64,000 bases of DNA, taken from assembly GCA_946406115.1 (NCBI GenBank), contig OX291542.1:37219321-37283320 (forward strand). Reading direction: 5' to 3'. The position numbers were made by a program, and so were the translations under genes. This DNA comes from Apoda limacodes. Lineage: Eukaryota; Arthropoda; Insecta; Lepidoptera; Limacodidae. The notes under the pieces are model-generated. The model was given only the letters and a program-made list of their open reading frames with translations. It was not told where the DNA came from and made no database searches. Position 1 is the stretch's first letter, and the number at the start of each line of letters is the position of its first letter. Below are positions 62,001 to 63,735 of this stretch, in pieces.

Positions 62001-63735
62001 TTTCTATAATTTTACACAGAACAAAAATGACTTTAACGAGACAAACTCAACAGTGTGCAGTGTGTGTTAAAGACACTGAGTAAAAATGTGTTACCAACTT
62101 ACAAGATATCATGAAATGTTATAAATGTTTAACCAACATACGAAGATATAGATTTGTCACAAACTTACGAAAATACCATGAAATGCTTTAAATGGAATAG
62201 GATACAGCCTAAAATAATTGTGGCTGAAAAAAGTAAAAACAATTTGGAGAAAAGCATCCCTTCCTACTGTCTCCCACAACAGAATCATTCAACCTCTAAA
62301 AGCTTGTCATTTACATAAAGTGCAAAAACCTTATTAAAAAGAATAACTGAAGATAATAAACAATTTTCAGGATATAAGACAGTACTTATTGTTTTACATT
62401 TGTTCATGTAAATGTAAAAGTTTAGAACAATGTAACTGTTCAAGAGAGTATAAGGTCTTTAAAGAAGAATATAATTATTATAAAGGAATAATGGATCAGA
62501 GACAGGAAAGAAATATACGGATTGGTGGTATAGACCGCATTACTAAAGCTAAATTGCAAAGTAAGATCAGCCGAATATTCTGTCAAAGTCTATGCCCCAG
62601 TCTGGTTTGAAAAATAAGATTCATGAAATGTACACATGGGGCCAAGAATGAATAAGACTAAAAGCTCTCAATATCTGCCAGAAAATCTTAAGCAAGTAAT
62701 AGATATCGCTATTCCACGTAATGCCTATTCTGGTCATCCTGAAAACTTTCTTCTGTCGATGTTGTTTCACGAAGAACAAACGGTGAGAATGCAAGGAGAA
62801 TACAAAAATCACGAAATAGACCTCATACAGGTAGTCAACCGTGTATTTGTAAAGTGCCTGAGATTGTTATTGAAGGCGAAAGATACATTAATCTCATAAA
62901 TTGGCAACAAAGCTACTTCGATCCACCAATCCTAAGTTAATTTACGAATGAAGAAATAAACACAGTCATCGCGACTCGCAGATATGCAAGCCTCACTTTA
63001 TTTAAACTACCTTGCCATACACAGGCCGTCGAGCGCTCAGTTAAAATAGTTACAGATGCGTCTATGACGCTATGCGATGAAAAATCAGAAGAAGGCTTGA
63101 GACTAGTACAGCTTCCATCTCGAAAAATGATGCCCCAATTCGAAAGCAAAGAACATTTTCTGTCTAAATTCAATTATAGTTTTTTATTTTTTCAAATTTT
63201 TTTTATTAGTATAATGTCTTAGTGTTCATGTTTTTTAAATCTTTTTTGTGCTTTTTAAGATGTAATTGTGGTTTCTTAGTTCAAATTTAAGTTTAATTAC
63301 GGGGTTTTTTTAAATTTTTCGTTTTAAAAAGGGCTAAAGATTTACTTTTTTTAACTCATATTTATTTTCTAGATGTAAGACAACAAAATATCAGTATTGA
63401 TATGTAATAGCAATACTTTTTTTTTCCTATACATCAACGACCCATCTTAATGTATATATATATACGTACACTCACACACGCATGCACGCACACACGCACA
63501 CACACGCCCACATTTTTGCTATAGTACAGTAGGTAGGACAGACCCCGTCCAAGACCCGCTGTTTATCTGCGAGCGCGCACTCATCGTTCCCGAGCGCGGT
63601 CCGCAGCAGCCGTGCGCGCCGCTCGTGCTCGGCCAGAGCGTCGCGCGCCGCCCCGCTCTCCGCCCCCGCGCCCGCCTCGCTCCGCTCCGCCGCCTGCAGC
63701 GAGCTCTCTAGCTGCTTCAGCGCACTTCCGCTCTC
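10722..63735 (-). CDS. SMC2: SMC2, condensin core ATPase subunit (16 coding exons; 5' end outside window)
   Basis: SMC2 pairs with SMC4 to form the ATPase core of condensin I and II, which compact mitotic chromosomes in the nucleus. Joined exons (given separately) encode 883 residues ending in a TAG stop at 10722-10724. Visible order: coiled coil (about 1-200), hinge (about 210-375), returning coiled coil (about 378-740), C-terminal ATPase lobe (about 744-883). The ABC signature LSGGQ (about 792-796), Walker B hydrophobic strand ending in Asp-Glu (820-821) and the D-loop are present. All 15 introns are GT-AG and every junction keeps frame, including split codons. Compared from memory with vertebrate SMC2 (about 1,200 residues), roughly 300 N-terminal residues with Walker A lie beyond position 64000. 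The C-terminal tail stops about 20 residues earlier than the human one. The exons look GC-rich against AT-rich introns. SMC4 or cohesin SMCs are unlikely because the hinge and C-terminal sequence track SMC2 closely. Confidence 0.95.
10993..11202 (-). CDS. SMC2: SMC2 exon 15: signature motif, Walker B and D-loop
   Basis: 70 codons (residues 777-846), phase 0. Acceptor gtgcgcag, donor GTCTCT (a weak donor). It carries the ABC signature [14 protein letters not shown], the Walker B strand [12 protein letters not shown] (catalytic Glu codon at 11068-11070) and the invariant [10 protein letters not shown] run. These form half of the ATP sandwich that closes when the two SMC heads engage. Confidence 0.98.
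11284..11382 (-). CDS. SMC2: SMC2 exon 14: C-terminal ATPase lobe, first part
   Basis: 33 codons (residues 744-776), phase 0. Acceptor gtgtgcag, donor GTGACT. It begins [20 protein letters not shown] and ends TVLDGLE, near-identical to the SMC2 head sequence leading to the signature motif. Confidence 0.97.
11574..11690 (-). CDS. SMC2: SMC2 exon 13: coiled coil to head transition
   Basis: 39 codons (residues 705-743), phase 0. Acceptor tttgttttag, donor GTAGAC. The product [18 protein letters not shown] matches human YNDLMKKKRIVENDKSKI. The end of a 4.66 kb inverted-repeat element lies at 11714, only 24 bp from this 3' splice site, so the element supplies part of the region normally used for the branch point. 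Confidence 0.95.
11714..12185 (+). repeat. Outer inverted arm, left
   Basis: Matches 15858-16376 in reverse complement, with small gaps (for example a 15 bp difference just inside the tip). Its tip begins GTCCATTGAAATGTTAC at 11714, 24 bp from the SMC2 exon 13 acceptor. Confidence 0.8.
12366..13039 (+). repeat. Inner inverted arm, left
   Basis: About 670 bp matching 13892-14556 in reverse complement with scattered differences. It ends exactly where the CR1-like fragment starts. Confidence 0.8.
13040..13400 (-). mobile_element. CR1/jockey-type 3' fragment in the central loop
   Basis: Minus-strand translation gives [53 protein letters not shown] and FQRDFLPR. This is the C-terminal region seen also in the copies at 20625-22400, 31318-31485 and 39170-42000. 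It starts where the left inner arm ends. Confidence 0.75.
13892..14556 (-). repeat. Inner inverted arm, right
   Basis: Reverse complement of 12366-13039. Its outer edge adjoins the gene-bearing segment. Confidence 0.8.
14710..15795 (-). pseudogene. PIN/XPG-like nuclease domain protein with C-terminal cysteine-rich domain (broken)
   Basis: Read from 15795 leftwards over several frames: [20 protein letters not shown]; then [20 protein letters not shown] and [17 protein letters not shown], an acidic metal-site pattern of PIN/XPG-fold nucleases; then, in a shifted frame, SGCDTSAAY (15243-15263), like the GCD motif of XPG/FEN nucleases. Next come [13 protein letters not shown] and [16 protein letters not shown], and a dense Cys tail ([20 protein letters not shown], then [13 protein letters not shown]). 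Proteins of this design are common, mostly unnamed, in arthropod and cnidarian genomes and are associated with mobile elements; XPG-type genes are known in Academ transposons. The frame is broken near 15240-15260 and above 15565. The N-terminal half is missing. Confidence 0.6.
15858..16376 (-). repeat. Outer inverted arm, right
   Basis: Reverse complement of the left arm. It contains extra sequence around 16170-16215 (the segment cgagatatcgcgaaaaaag), which was lost from the left arm. Confidence 0.8.
16582..16961. mobile_element. Small TA-flanked inverted-repeat element (MITE)
   Basis: Tips GGGCGTTCC and GGAACGCCC are flanked by TA on both sides (16582-16583 and 16960-16961), as expected for a Tc1/mariner-type target duplication. 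Inside there is no open frame. A perfect 16 bp palindrome, TTTGACAGCTGTCAAA, lies at 16876-16891. Confidence 0.6.
17165..17300 (+). mobile_element. Probable non-LTR retrotransposon fragment
   Basis: The plus-strand frame gives [20 protein letters not shown] and [13 protein letters not shown], resembling the post-catalytic region of jockey-type RTs. It is short and isolated beside SMC2 exon 12; confidence is modest. Confidence 0.4.
17444..17644 (-). CDS. SMC2: SMC2 exon 12: end of second arm before the ATPase lobe
   Basis: 67 codons (residues 638-704), phase 0. Acceptor tcgtacag, donor GTGAGT. Key recognisable residues are [19 protein letters not shown] and [20 protein letters not shown], equivalent to the conserved DWINAERHLFG...YDF...AGQRLQKLQE block of SMC2. 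Confidence 0.95.
17725..17919 (-). CDS. SMC2: SMC2 exon 11: returning coiled coil
   Basis: 65 codons (residues 573-637), phase 0. Acceptor gtcatcag, donor GTAAGG. It contains [17 protein letters not shown], which matches the SMC2 LKIKELDHNISKHKREA region. Only an 80 bp intron separates it from exon 12. Confidence 0.95.
18085..18215 (+). mobile_element. 5'-truncated SINE (same family as 44725-45100)
   Basis: Shares gtcttaatttctcaagg, then acgtatgtgaagtc-acaatccgcactgggcccgcg, and gtaggccgtgc-ccaacagtggggacgtat with the minus-strand SINE at 44.7-45.1 kb. The tRNA-like head is absent and an internal deletion is present. It lies in the intron between SMC2 exons 10 and 11. Confidence 0.7.
18471..18699 (-). 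CDS. SMC2: SMC2 exon 10: returning coiled coil
   Basis: One base of a split codon plus 76 codons (residues 497-572). Acceptor aactttcag, donor GTCAGT. The product starts [18 protein letters not shown], parallel to the human ELKDAQKKLDCAKTKAD segment, and continues with [12 protein letters not shown], an uninterrupted coiled coil. Confidence 0.92.
18700..19254. other. Intron sequence, nothing recognised
   Basis: AT-rich, with no supported coding frame or motif; it leads into the inverted-repeat element at 19255. Confidence 0.45.
19255..20524 (+). mobile_element. 1.27 kb inverted-repeat DNA element carrying an N-terminal gene fragment
   Basis: Terminal inverted repeats of about 170 bp, at 19255-19424 and 20355-20524, share gattttcgcttatatct, ggaaac, cgacat, gctag, gatatcttgta, tttcgagatatccgctcttg and ctgtaatt. 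Between them is a decayed reading frame described separately. The size and single partial gene show an internally deleted, non-autonomous copy. It lies in the large intron between SMC2 exons 9 and 10. Confidence 0.7.
19650..20280 (+). pseudogene. N-terminal zinc-finger-like half of a mobile-element protein (broken)
   Basis: Frames in order: [16 protein letters not shown]; a stop; [49 protein letters not shown]; a frameshift near 20010; [20 protein letters not shown]; then [15 protein letters not shown]. The paired Cys and His-x-Cys spacing suggests zinc-binding modules. I recognise the layout as the N-terminal part of the same widespread unnamed family whose C-terminal part (PIN/XPG plus Cys-rich tail) is at 14710-15795. 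That link is from memory of family architecture, not from overlap here. Confidence 0.55.
20625..22400 (-). mobile_element. CR1/jockey-type retrotransposon copy, deleted and broken
   Basis: Shares long stretches with the copy at 39170-42000 (for example agggagcttattccacaacc, gcagcctttgccccgacgt). The minus strand has the C-terminal [20 protein letters not shown] region and an upstream linker block ([40 protein letters not shown]). Most of the catalytic RT core is deleted relative to the longer copy. Confidence 0.75.
22430..23410 (-). mobile_element. Degenerate RTE-clade fragments
   Basis: Minus strand 23160-23410 encodes [20 protein letters not shown] and [20 protein letters not shown], an RTE RT segment in which the catalytic Asp pair reads Gly-Glu. 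Shorter pieces near 22430-22560 ([20 protein letters not shown]) and 22825-22860 resemble RTE C-termini. All are out of frame with each other. Confidence 0.6.
23630..25330 (+). mobile_element. Jockey-type retrotransposon with internal deletion
   Basis: 23630-24040 is GC-richer, non-coding and looks like a 5' UTR. From about 24040 the frame encodes the linker before RT ([20 protein letters not shown]), then [39 protein letters not shown], a GIP/GS block broken by a stop near 24772, and the catalytic [12 protein letters not shown] (about 24859). The ORF1 and endonuclease regions are missing between 5' UTR and linker. Several stops and frameshifts show it is dead. It ends abruptly near 25320. 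Confidence 0.75.
25340..25960 (+). mobile_element. Jockey-type ORF1 (Gag-like) fragment with zinc knuckles
   Basis: 25340-25570 encodes [40 protein letters not shown] and [15 protein letters not shown], a pre-C2HC-type nucleic-acid-binding region. After a stop and a frameshift, 25696-25959 encodes CCHC knuckles [14 protein letters not shown] and [16 protein letters not shown] with CVKC between them. In intact elements ORF1 coats the RNA. It adjoins the RT fragment on the left but comes after it, so it is a separate insertion. Confidence 0.75.
26380..27160 (-). mobile_element. Jockey-type C-terminus and 3' end
   Basis: On the minus strand, 27160-26800 encodes [40 protein letters not shown] and SKAYPRDLV, matching the C-terminal region of jockey ORF2. 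The rest (26800-26380) is probable 3' untranslated sequence, also present at 7140-7960. It is oriented opposite to the ORF1 fragment before it. Confidence 0.65.
27387..27500. repeat. Tandem duplication of about 54 bp
   Basis: The segment gagctaggctacttcatgac followed by atacaacgtctgtgagtatg and cgtatgggtgtg is repeated immediately with two or three changes. It makes overlapping open frames of no clear meaning. Confidence 0.8.
27718..28215. repeat. Lepidopteran interspersed repeat with internal ~105 bp repeats
   Basis: Begins tagctgacccggcaaatgtt, a sequence also seen at 31804. It contains three successive units of gtgcataacaacttaccaaa and a hairpin-forming segment gcgcgagtccgactcgcac followed by ttgacc and a T tract. 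The same hairpin unit recurs at 31945, 33800, 44055 (inverted) and 48210-49020. Non-coding. Confidence 0.7.
28220..28276. repeat. (AT)n microsatellite
   Basis: About 28 uninterrupted AT dinucleotides directly after the interspersed repeat, probably grown from its tail. Confidence 0.95.
28300..28950 (+). mobile_element. Retrotransposon 3' ends
   Basis: 28385-28500 (gtgccaaatttcatttt, ctttcgcatttataatattt) resembles CR1-type 3' ends and is similar to 58850-58965. 28730-28945 ends with ttcaataaagtttgatttca, the polyadenylation-like tail common to lepidopteran jockey elements. Open frames between are short and unrecognised. Confidence 0.45.
28951..31315. other. Long AT-rich stretch inside an SMC2 intron
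   Basis: No coding frame, RNA or motif is supported. 29690-29870 has a GC-richer mosaic with repeated gcatagcgaggg-like phrases that looks like another interspersed repeat. The largest open frame (30756-30959, minus, 67 codons) shows no recognisable features. Confidence 0.5.
31318..31485 (+). mobile_element. CR1/jockey-type C-terminal fragment
   Basis: The plus strand encodes [40 protein letters not shown] and SLRRDFASL, the same C-terminal region as in the other CR1-like copies. It ends 66 bp before the SMC2 exon 9 donor side. Confidence 0.7.
31552..31764 (-). CDS. SMC2: SMC2 exon 9: returning coiled coil
   Basis: One base completing an Arg codon, 70 codons, then two bases of the next split Arg codon. 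Acceptor ccccacag at 31765, donor GTCAAT at 31551. The product is highly charged with clear heptads and ends in KDIKGHRE. A downstream 12.85 kb intron full of mobile elements separates it from exon 10. Confidence 0.9.
31804..31995 (+). repeat. Interspersed repeat, short copy of the 27718 family
   Basis: Starts agctgacccggcgaacgttg and carries cctattgtgaaagggtt, gtgcataacaacttaccaaa and gtccgactcgcacttgacc. It lies 40 bp upstream of the SMC2 exon 9 acceptor. Confidence 0.75.
32837..32979 (-). CDS. SMC2: SMC2 exon 8: returning coiled coil
   Basis: 47 codons plus two bases of a split Arg codon (residues 378-424 and part of 425). Acceptor gtgcatag, donor GTACGT. The product begins [18 protein letters not shown], matching the start of the second arm after the hinge (human ASILTKFQELKDVQDEL). 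Confidence 0.92.
33396..33640 (-). mobile_element. hAT transposase C-terminal dimerisation domain fragment
   Basis: The minus strand encodes [40 protein letters not shown] and [15 protein letters not shown]. This is the FW...P...L...S...CE..FS.....K pattern of the hATC domain in the ZBED/hAT group. Only the C-terminal part remains. It lies in the intron between SMC2 exons 7 and 8. Confidence 0.75.
33795..33845. repeat. Hairpin unit of the 27718 repeat family
   Basis: A partial copy only: ccctcagtgcgcgagccag followed by actcgcacttggccgg and a T tract. Confidence 0.6.
33846..34095 (-). mobile_element. Ty3/gypsy LTR retrotransposon RT fragment
   Basis: The minus strand encodes [20 protein letters not shown], then [16 protein letters not shown] and [20 protein letters not shown], the diagnostic region after the catalytic site of Ty3/gypsy RTs. 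It breaks at both ends. The upstream catalytic part of RT and the protease are missing. Confidence 0.75.
34136..35060 (-). mobile_element. Probable gag region of the same LTR element
   Basis: Two minus-strand open frames (35031-34645 and 34521-34136) have low-complexity Asn, Pro and Tyr-rich composition (for example [20 protein letters not shown]). This is typical of the end of Ty3/gypsy Gag next to protease. The order (gag upstream of RT on the same strand) supports one element with a large internal deletion. No envelope frame or LTR was identified. Assignment is by composition and position. Confidence 0.45.
35230..36220 (+). mobile_element. RTE-type endonuclease fragment (second RTE lineage)
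   Basis: The plus strand encodes [20 protein letters not shown] and [15 protein letters not shown], then after breaks [20 protein letters not shown] and the basic linker ([29 protein letters not shown]). These match the apurinic-type endonuclease and linker of endonuclease-reverse transcriptases of the RTE type. Several stops and frameshifts are present, and no RT core follows. Confidence 0.7.
36250..37328. other. Intron sequence before SMC2 exon 7, nothing recognised
   Basis: No supported coding frame or repeat. It contains a moderately GC-rich patch around 36770-36830 of unknown meaning. Confidence 0.45.
37329..37550 (-). CDS. SMC2: SMC2 exon 7: C-terminal half of hinge
   Basis: 74 codons (residues 304-377), phase 0. 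Acceptor ttgtgcag, donor GTAACA. Conserved hinge motifs: [12 protein letters not shown], the [19 protein letters not shown] closing run of SMC hinges, then a basic stretch that starts the returning coiled coil. A 106 bp intron separates it from exon 6. Confidence 0.96.
37657..37803 (-). CDS. SMC2: SMC2 exon 6: hinge domain
   Basis: 49 codons (residues 255-303), phase 0 at both ends. Acceptor aattcgcag, donor GTAAGT (strong consensus). It contains [13 protein letters not shown] and TLIPLNKI, hallmark SMC2 hinge motifs, and ends VLAQQI. Its upstream intron (4.96 kb) is filled by a CR1-like retrotransposon copy. Confidence 0.96.
37960..39130 (+). repeat. Interspersed element, long copy with internal duplications
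   Basis: Inverted relative to the copy at 5720-6110. The gaagtgaaaa...ctttagcg...gcgctttt motif recurs near 37975 and 38210, and the ttaggcgcgaat block recurs at about 38895 and 38980. Open frames here are short and unrecognised. It sits in the intron between SMC2 exons 5 and 6, next to a CR1-like copy. Confidence 0.55.
39170..42000 (-). mobile_element. CR1/jockey-type retrotransposon, longest copy, broken
   Basis: From 42000 leftwards: endonuclease start ([29 protein letters not shown]), [14 protein letters not shown] and the SSDHCLV catalytic triplet region; a linker ([20 protein letters not shown]); a pre-RT block ([16 protein letters not shown]); an RT block ([20 protein letters not shown]); the catalytic box read as [11 protein letters not shown] (about 40029-40052), where the second catalytic Asp is Asn; and the C-terminal [20 protein letters not shown] region. 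There are many frameshifts. It fills most of the intron between SMC2 exons 5 and 6. Confidence 0.8.
42001..42760. other. Intron sequence next to exon 5
   Basis: 42060-42240 contains a repetitive motif (gcaaactacttaact, cgcaaactatttaactcgg, ctaactactcgactcgg) that could be a short degenerate tandem repeat or the 5' UTR of the adjoining CR1-like copy. The rest is AT-rich and empty. Confidence 0.4.
42768..42841 (-). CDS. SMC2: SMC2 exon 5: hinge domain
   Basis: Two bases plus 24 codons. Acceptor gttgcag at 42842, donor GTGAGT at 42767. The product [20 protein letters not shown] is hinge sequence, ending in AGGR, which continues directly into [12 protein letters not shown] of the next exon, a highly conserved SMC2 hinge run. 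Confidence 0.93.
42916..43099 (-). CDS. SMC2: SMC2 exon 4: end of first arm and entry to the hinge
   Basis: 61 codons plus one base (residues 169-229). Acceptor gttaacag at 43100, donor GTACAT at 42915. It ends with [17 protein letters not shown], the conserved strand leading into the SMC2 hinge (human FAYKDPEKNWNRNCVKG). The next intron is only 74 bp. Confidence 0.93.
43462..43637 (-). CDS. SMC2: SMC2 exon 3: coiled-coil arm
   Basis: Starts with two bases completing the split codon from the previous exon, then 58 codons (up to residue 168). The donor GTACCC begins at 43461. The acceptor (ttgtgaag) has a poor pyrimidine tract, but it is the only nearby AG that keeps the frame. The heptad-rich product contains [16 protein letters not shown], matching the KLKHAQQELKNKQ region of SMC2. 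Confidence 0.85.
43640..44335. other. Intron sequence, mostly unrecognised
   Basis: No gene. 44050-44090 holds a short inverted copy of the hairpin repeat unit (ctggtcaagtgcgag). Confidence 0.45.
44340..44722 (+). mobile_element. CR1/jockey-type C-terminus with an RTE-like 3' tail
   Basis: The plus strand encodes [31 protein letters not shown] and, after a frame change, [20 protein letters not shown]. This is the end of a non-LTR RT protein. It then runs directly into ggaggcctacgttcagcagt and a (acg)n run, which is the tail otherwise found on RTE elements (compare 3415-3440 and 985-1000). Confidence 0.55.
44725..45100 (-). mobile_element. tRNA-derived SINE, nearly complete
   Basis: On the minus strand the head carries an A-box-like TGGCCGAGGTGTTTAA and a B box GGTTCGAACCC, the internal RNA polymerase III promoter of a tRNA. 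A body (gtcttttcttaatttctcaa, tttcggtgaaggaaaacatc) and a tail with gtaggccgtgccccagcagt follow, then an A-rich stretch at 44729-44745. The first 20 bp or so of the head are duplicated (45070-45100). A partial relative lies at 18085-18215. It is not a functional tRNA because the acceptor and anticodon arms do not fold. Confidence 0.8.
45170..45890 (-). mobile_element. Non-LTR retrotransposon fragment, same family as 52210-55720
   Basis: Nearly parallel to 53265-54075 (for example acgcccttttgcaaaaccaa, ccaaactgttgaggatgaag, agcgacatcaagatctgaat), but about 80 bp around the RT motif at 53420-53500 is missing here. It lacks the endonuclease and the catalytic box. Confidence 0.8.
46308..47570. 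mobile_element. 1.26 kb DNA element with ~105 bp terminal inverted repeats
   Basis: The left end (cctccgattttttttactgt, gaaccgatttgcatgaa, aggctcatcttacccttaac, ttcaaaagagaaaatgatct) is the reverse complement of the right end at 47455-47570. The interior has an (AT)n run at 46988-47014 and only short frames. No transposase was recognised, so it is non-autonomous. Confidence 0.7.
47571..48200. other. AT-rich intron sequence
   Basis: Nothing is supported except a partial copy of the gtgcataacaacttaccaaa repeat at about 48145. Confidence 0.45.
48205..49215. repeat. Tandem array, three copies of about 336 bp
   Basis: The marker tgtgcgagtccaactcg starts at 48211, 48546 and 48882. Copies 2 and 3 are almost identical; copy 1 differs at a few sites (for example cctatccattg against cctatccatgg). 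Each unit contains the hairpin repeat (gtgcgagtccaactcg), gtgcataacaacttaccaaa, and an unrelated block (ttctctacgatcag, gtatagactgtgcattgatc). This is a recent local duplication of an interspersed repeat. Confidence 0.9.
49325..49794 (+). mobile_element. Non-autonomous Helitron-like element
   Basis: Starts TCTATACTAATAATATAAGG after an A and ends GCAGAAGCTAG before a T, fitting the 5'-TC, CTRR-3' and A/T insertion rule of Helitrons. A short GC-rich potential hairpin (ggcgaagccgctggc) precedes the CTAG end. The interior phrases (aaactactggaccgatttga, tttttaccgcgggaaa) are widespread in Lepidoptera. No Rep/helicase frame is present. Confidence 0.6.
50192..50283. repeat. Perfect or near-perfect 46 bp tandem duplication
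   Basis: gctccgctcctattggtcta followed by agcgtgatgatataaagcct occurs twice in a row, starting at 50192 and 50238. Confidence 0.9.
50715..50800. repeat. Dispersed ~85 bp repeat, copy 1
   Basis: Shares ttcggactggcacaacaaaa, ataatgcgctattaaattaa and aaagcggcgaat with 59705-59812. Direct orientation. Non-coding; function unknown. Confidence 0.7.
50801..52205. other. Intron sequence with fragments of repeats
   Basis: 51600-51700 includes gaacttatgaatgtcacta-like and gagaagaaccggcaagaaac phrases that I associate with lepidopteran retrotransposons. The plus frame at 51875-52084 (69 codons) shows no recognisable domain. Nothing else is supported. Confidence 0.4.
52210..55206 (-). mobile_element. 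CR1/jockey-type retrotransposon ORF2 (endonuclease and RT), nearly complete but broken
   Basis: The start chosen is the ATG at 55206. Endonuclease motifs: [37 protein letters not shown] and LPSDHC (55206-54450). The linker is at 54441-53764. [72 protein letters not shown], and catalytic [12 protein letters not shown] (near 53165). The C-terminal region has [20 protein letters not shown] (52653-52800). Frameshifts occur near 54445 and 53745-53765. Stops follow a 21 bp tandem duplication at 53270-53311, just before the catalytic box. Intact relatives nick DNA and reverse-transcribe their own RNA. Confidence 0.85.
55291..55716 (-). mobile_element. ORF1 of the same element, SGNH/esterase-like C-terminus
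   Basis: It ends 84 bp upstream of the ORF2 start on the same strand. The product contains [40 protein letters not shown] and [20 protein letters not shown], the layout of an SGNH/GDSL-esterase-like C-terminal domain (a hydrophobic strand, a DxN block and a late catalytic-block position). Esterase-type ORF1 proteins are known from CR1-group elements. The N-terminal part is missing or in another frame, and the final block lacks a clear DxxH. Confidence 0.5.
55720..56100. other. Sequence upstream of the ORF1 remnant
   Basis: May be the 5' part of the retrotransposon. Open frames on both strands are short and unrecognised. Confidence 0.35.
56111..56190. repeat. 43 bp tandem duplication spanning the SMC2 exon 2 donor
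   Basis: atatcgactgtgtatg occurs at 56111 and 56154, and gtacctataag recurs 43 bp apart (56143 and 56186). The right copy contains the real exon 2 end and its GT donor (56188-56187). The left copy repeats the last exon bases CTTATAG plus GTACC. Confidence 0.9.
56189..56324 (-). CDS. SMC2: SMC2 exon 2: coiled-coil arm with the AAAQQ block
   Basis: 45 codons plus one base (residues 65-109). The acceptor is ttattag at 56325-56331 and the donor GTACGA starts at 56188. The stretch [16 protein letters not shown] matches a recognisable SMC2 segment. The donor side lies inside a 43 bp tandem duplication (56111-56190), so a second copy of the last exon bases and donor sits 43 bp further into the intron. 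Confidence 0.9.
57066..57137 (+). other. tRNA-like segment, probable SINE head or tRNA pseudogene
   Basis: TGGTTAGCTAAATGG (A-box-like) and TGTTCGAATCC (B box) are spaced about 44 bp apart, as in a tRNA. The sequence does not fold into a full cloverleaf by eye and no clear SINE body follows, so it is not called as a tRNA gene. Confidence 0.4.
57715..58145 (-). mobile_element. SINE with tandemly amplified tRNA-like head
   Basis: On the minus strand the head repeats lead into gagggcatttattatttgtg, ttgttttgagactgggtgta and a tail with gctttgcttagtttgggaac, phrases typical of a common lepidopteran SINE. The expected B box between head and body is missing. The head is the 31 bp unit annotated separately. 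Confidence 0.65.
57895..58143 (-). repeat. Minisatellite, 8 x 31 bp, each unit with a Pol III A box
   Basis: Eight head-to-tail 31 bp copies without spacers. The two copies nearest 57895 read aaccacg, the others agccacg; otherwise they are nearly identical. On the minus strand every unit contains TGGCTTAGTGGG, a perfect match to the tRNA A-box consensus TRGCNNARYNGG. Confidence 0.9.
58440..58965 (+). repeat. Retrotransposon-derived 3' end repeats
   Basis: Two related blocks with cccgcgggaacttttgaa (58520 and 58795), caaatttcatctaaataag-like phrases and an end ctttcgcatttaaaatatta. This resembles the 3' ends of CR1-type elements and is partly shared with 28385-28500. Non-coding. Confidence 0.5.
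58966..60685. other. Intron sequence, nothing recognised apart from copy 2 of the 85 bp repeat and a (GT)n run
   Basis: A short (GT)n lies at 59938-59956. No other gene or element is supported. Confidence 0.45.
59705..59812. repeat. Dispersed ~85 bp repeat, copy 2
   Basis: Partner of 50715-50800, about 9 kb away and in the intron on the other side of SMC2 exon 2. It has a small insertion after attaaattaat. Confidence 0.7.
60690..61345 (+). mobile_element. Jockey-type retrotransposon linker fragment
   Basis: The plus strand encodes [20 protein letters not shown] and [14 protein letters not shown], then after a frame change [31 protein letters not shown] and [20 protein letters not shown]. 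This is the region between endonuclease and RT in jockey-type ORF2 (ending in the KSAGPDG-like motif). The RT core is absent; truncation falls near 61340. Confidence 0.75.
61346..62105. other. Sequence between two element remnants
   Basis: 61375-61630 resembles a retrotransposon 3' untranslated region (GC-richer, ending ttaattaataaatgg). The rest is AT-rich with no supported frame. Confidence 0.4.
62110..63180 (+). pseudogene. Decayed mobile-element-type protein with CHTQAVER motif
   Basis: Pieces in order: a Cys cluster ([20 protein letters not shown], 62400-62460), a basic linker ([15 protein letters not shown]), [40 protein letters not shown], then [19 protein letters not shown] and [39 protein letters not shown], and a C-terminal [18 protein letters not shown] recognise the GHPEN..LSMLF and CHTQAVER blocks from a large, mostly unnamed arthropod and cnidarian protein family linked to repeats. 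At least four stops or frameshifts interrupt it. Its biochemical function is not known to me. Confidence 0.5.
63448..63520. repeat. (TA)n/(CA)n simple repeat
   Basis: A short tatatata run followed by imperfect CA/CG repeats (acacacgcatgcacgcacac), immediately downstream of the SMC2 exon 1 donor. Confidence 0.85.
63544..63735 (-). CDS. SMC2: SMC2 exon 1 of the window: first coiled-coil arm
   Basis: 64 codons (visible residues 1-64), phase 0 at both ends. Acceptor gtgacag precedes GAG at 63735; donor GTCTGT follows position 63544. The product is rich in Ala, Glu, Arg and Leu with heptad character, as expected for the outgoing SMC arm. The end ([10 protein letters not shown]) aligns with the human segment LAAKEKEVKK just before the conserved AAAQQ block. 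The sequence is very GC-rich. Earlier exons, with the N-terminal head, must lie beyond 64000. Confidence 0.85.
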
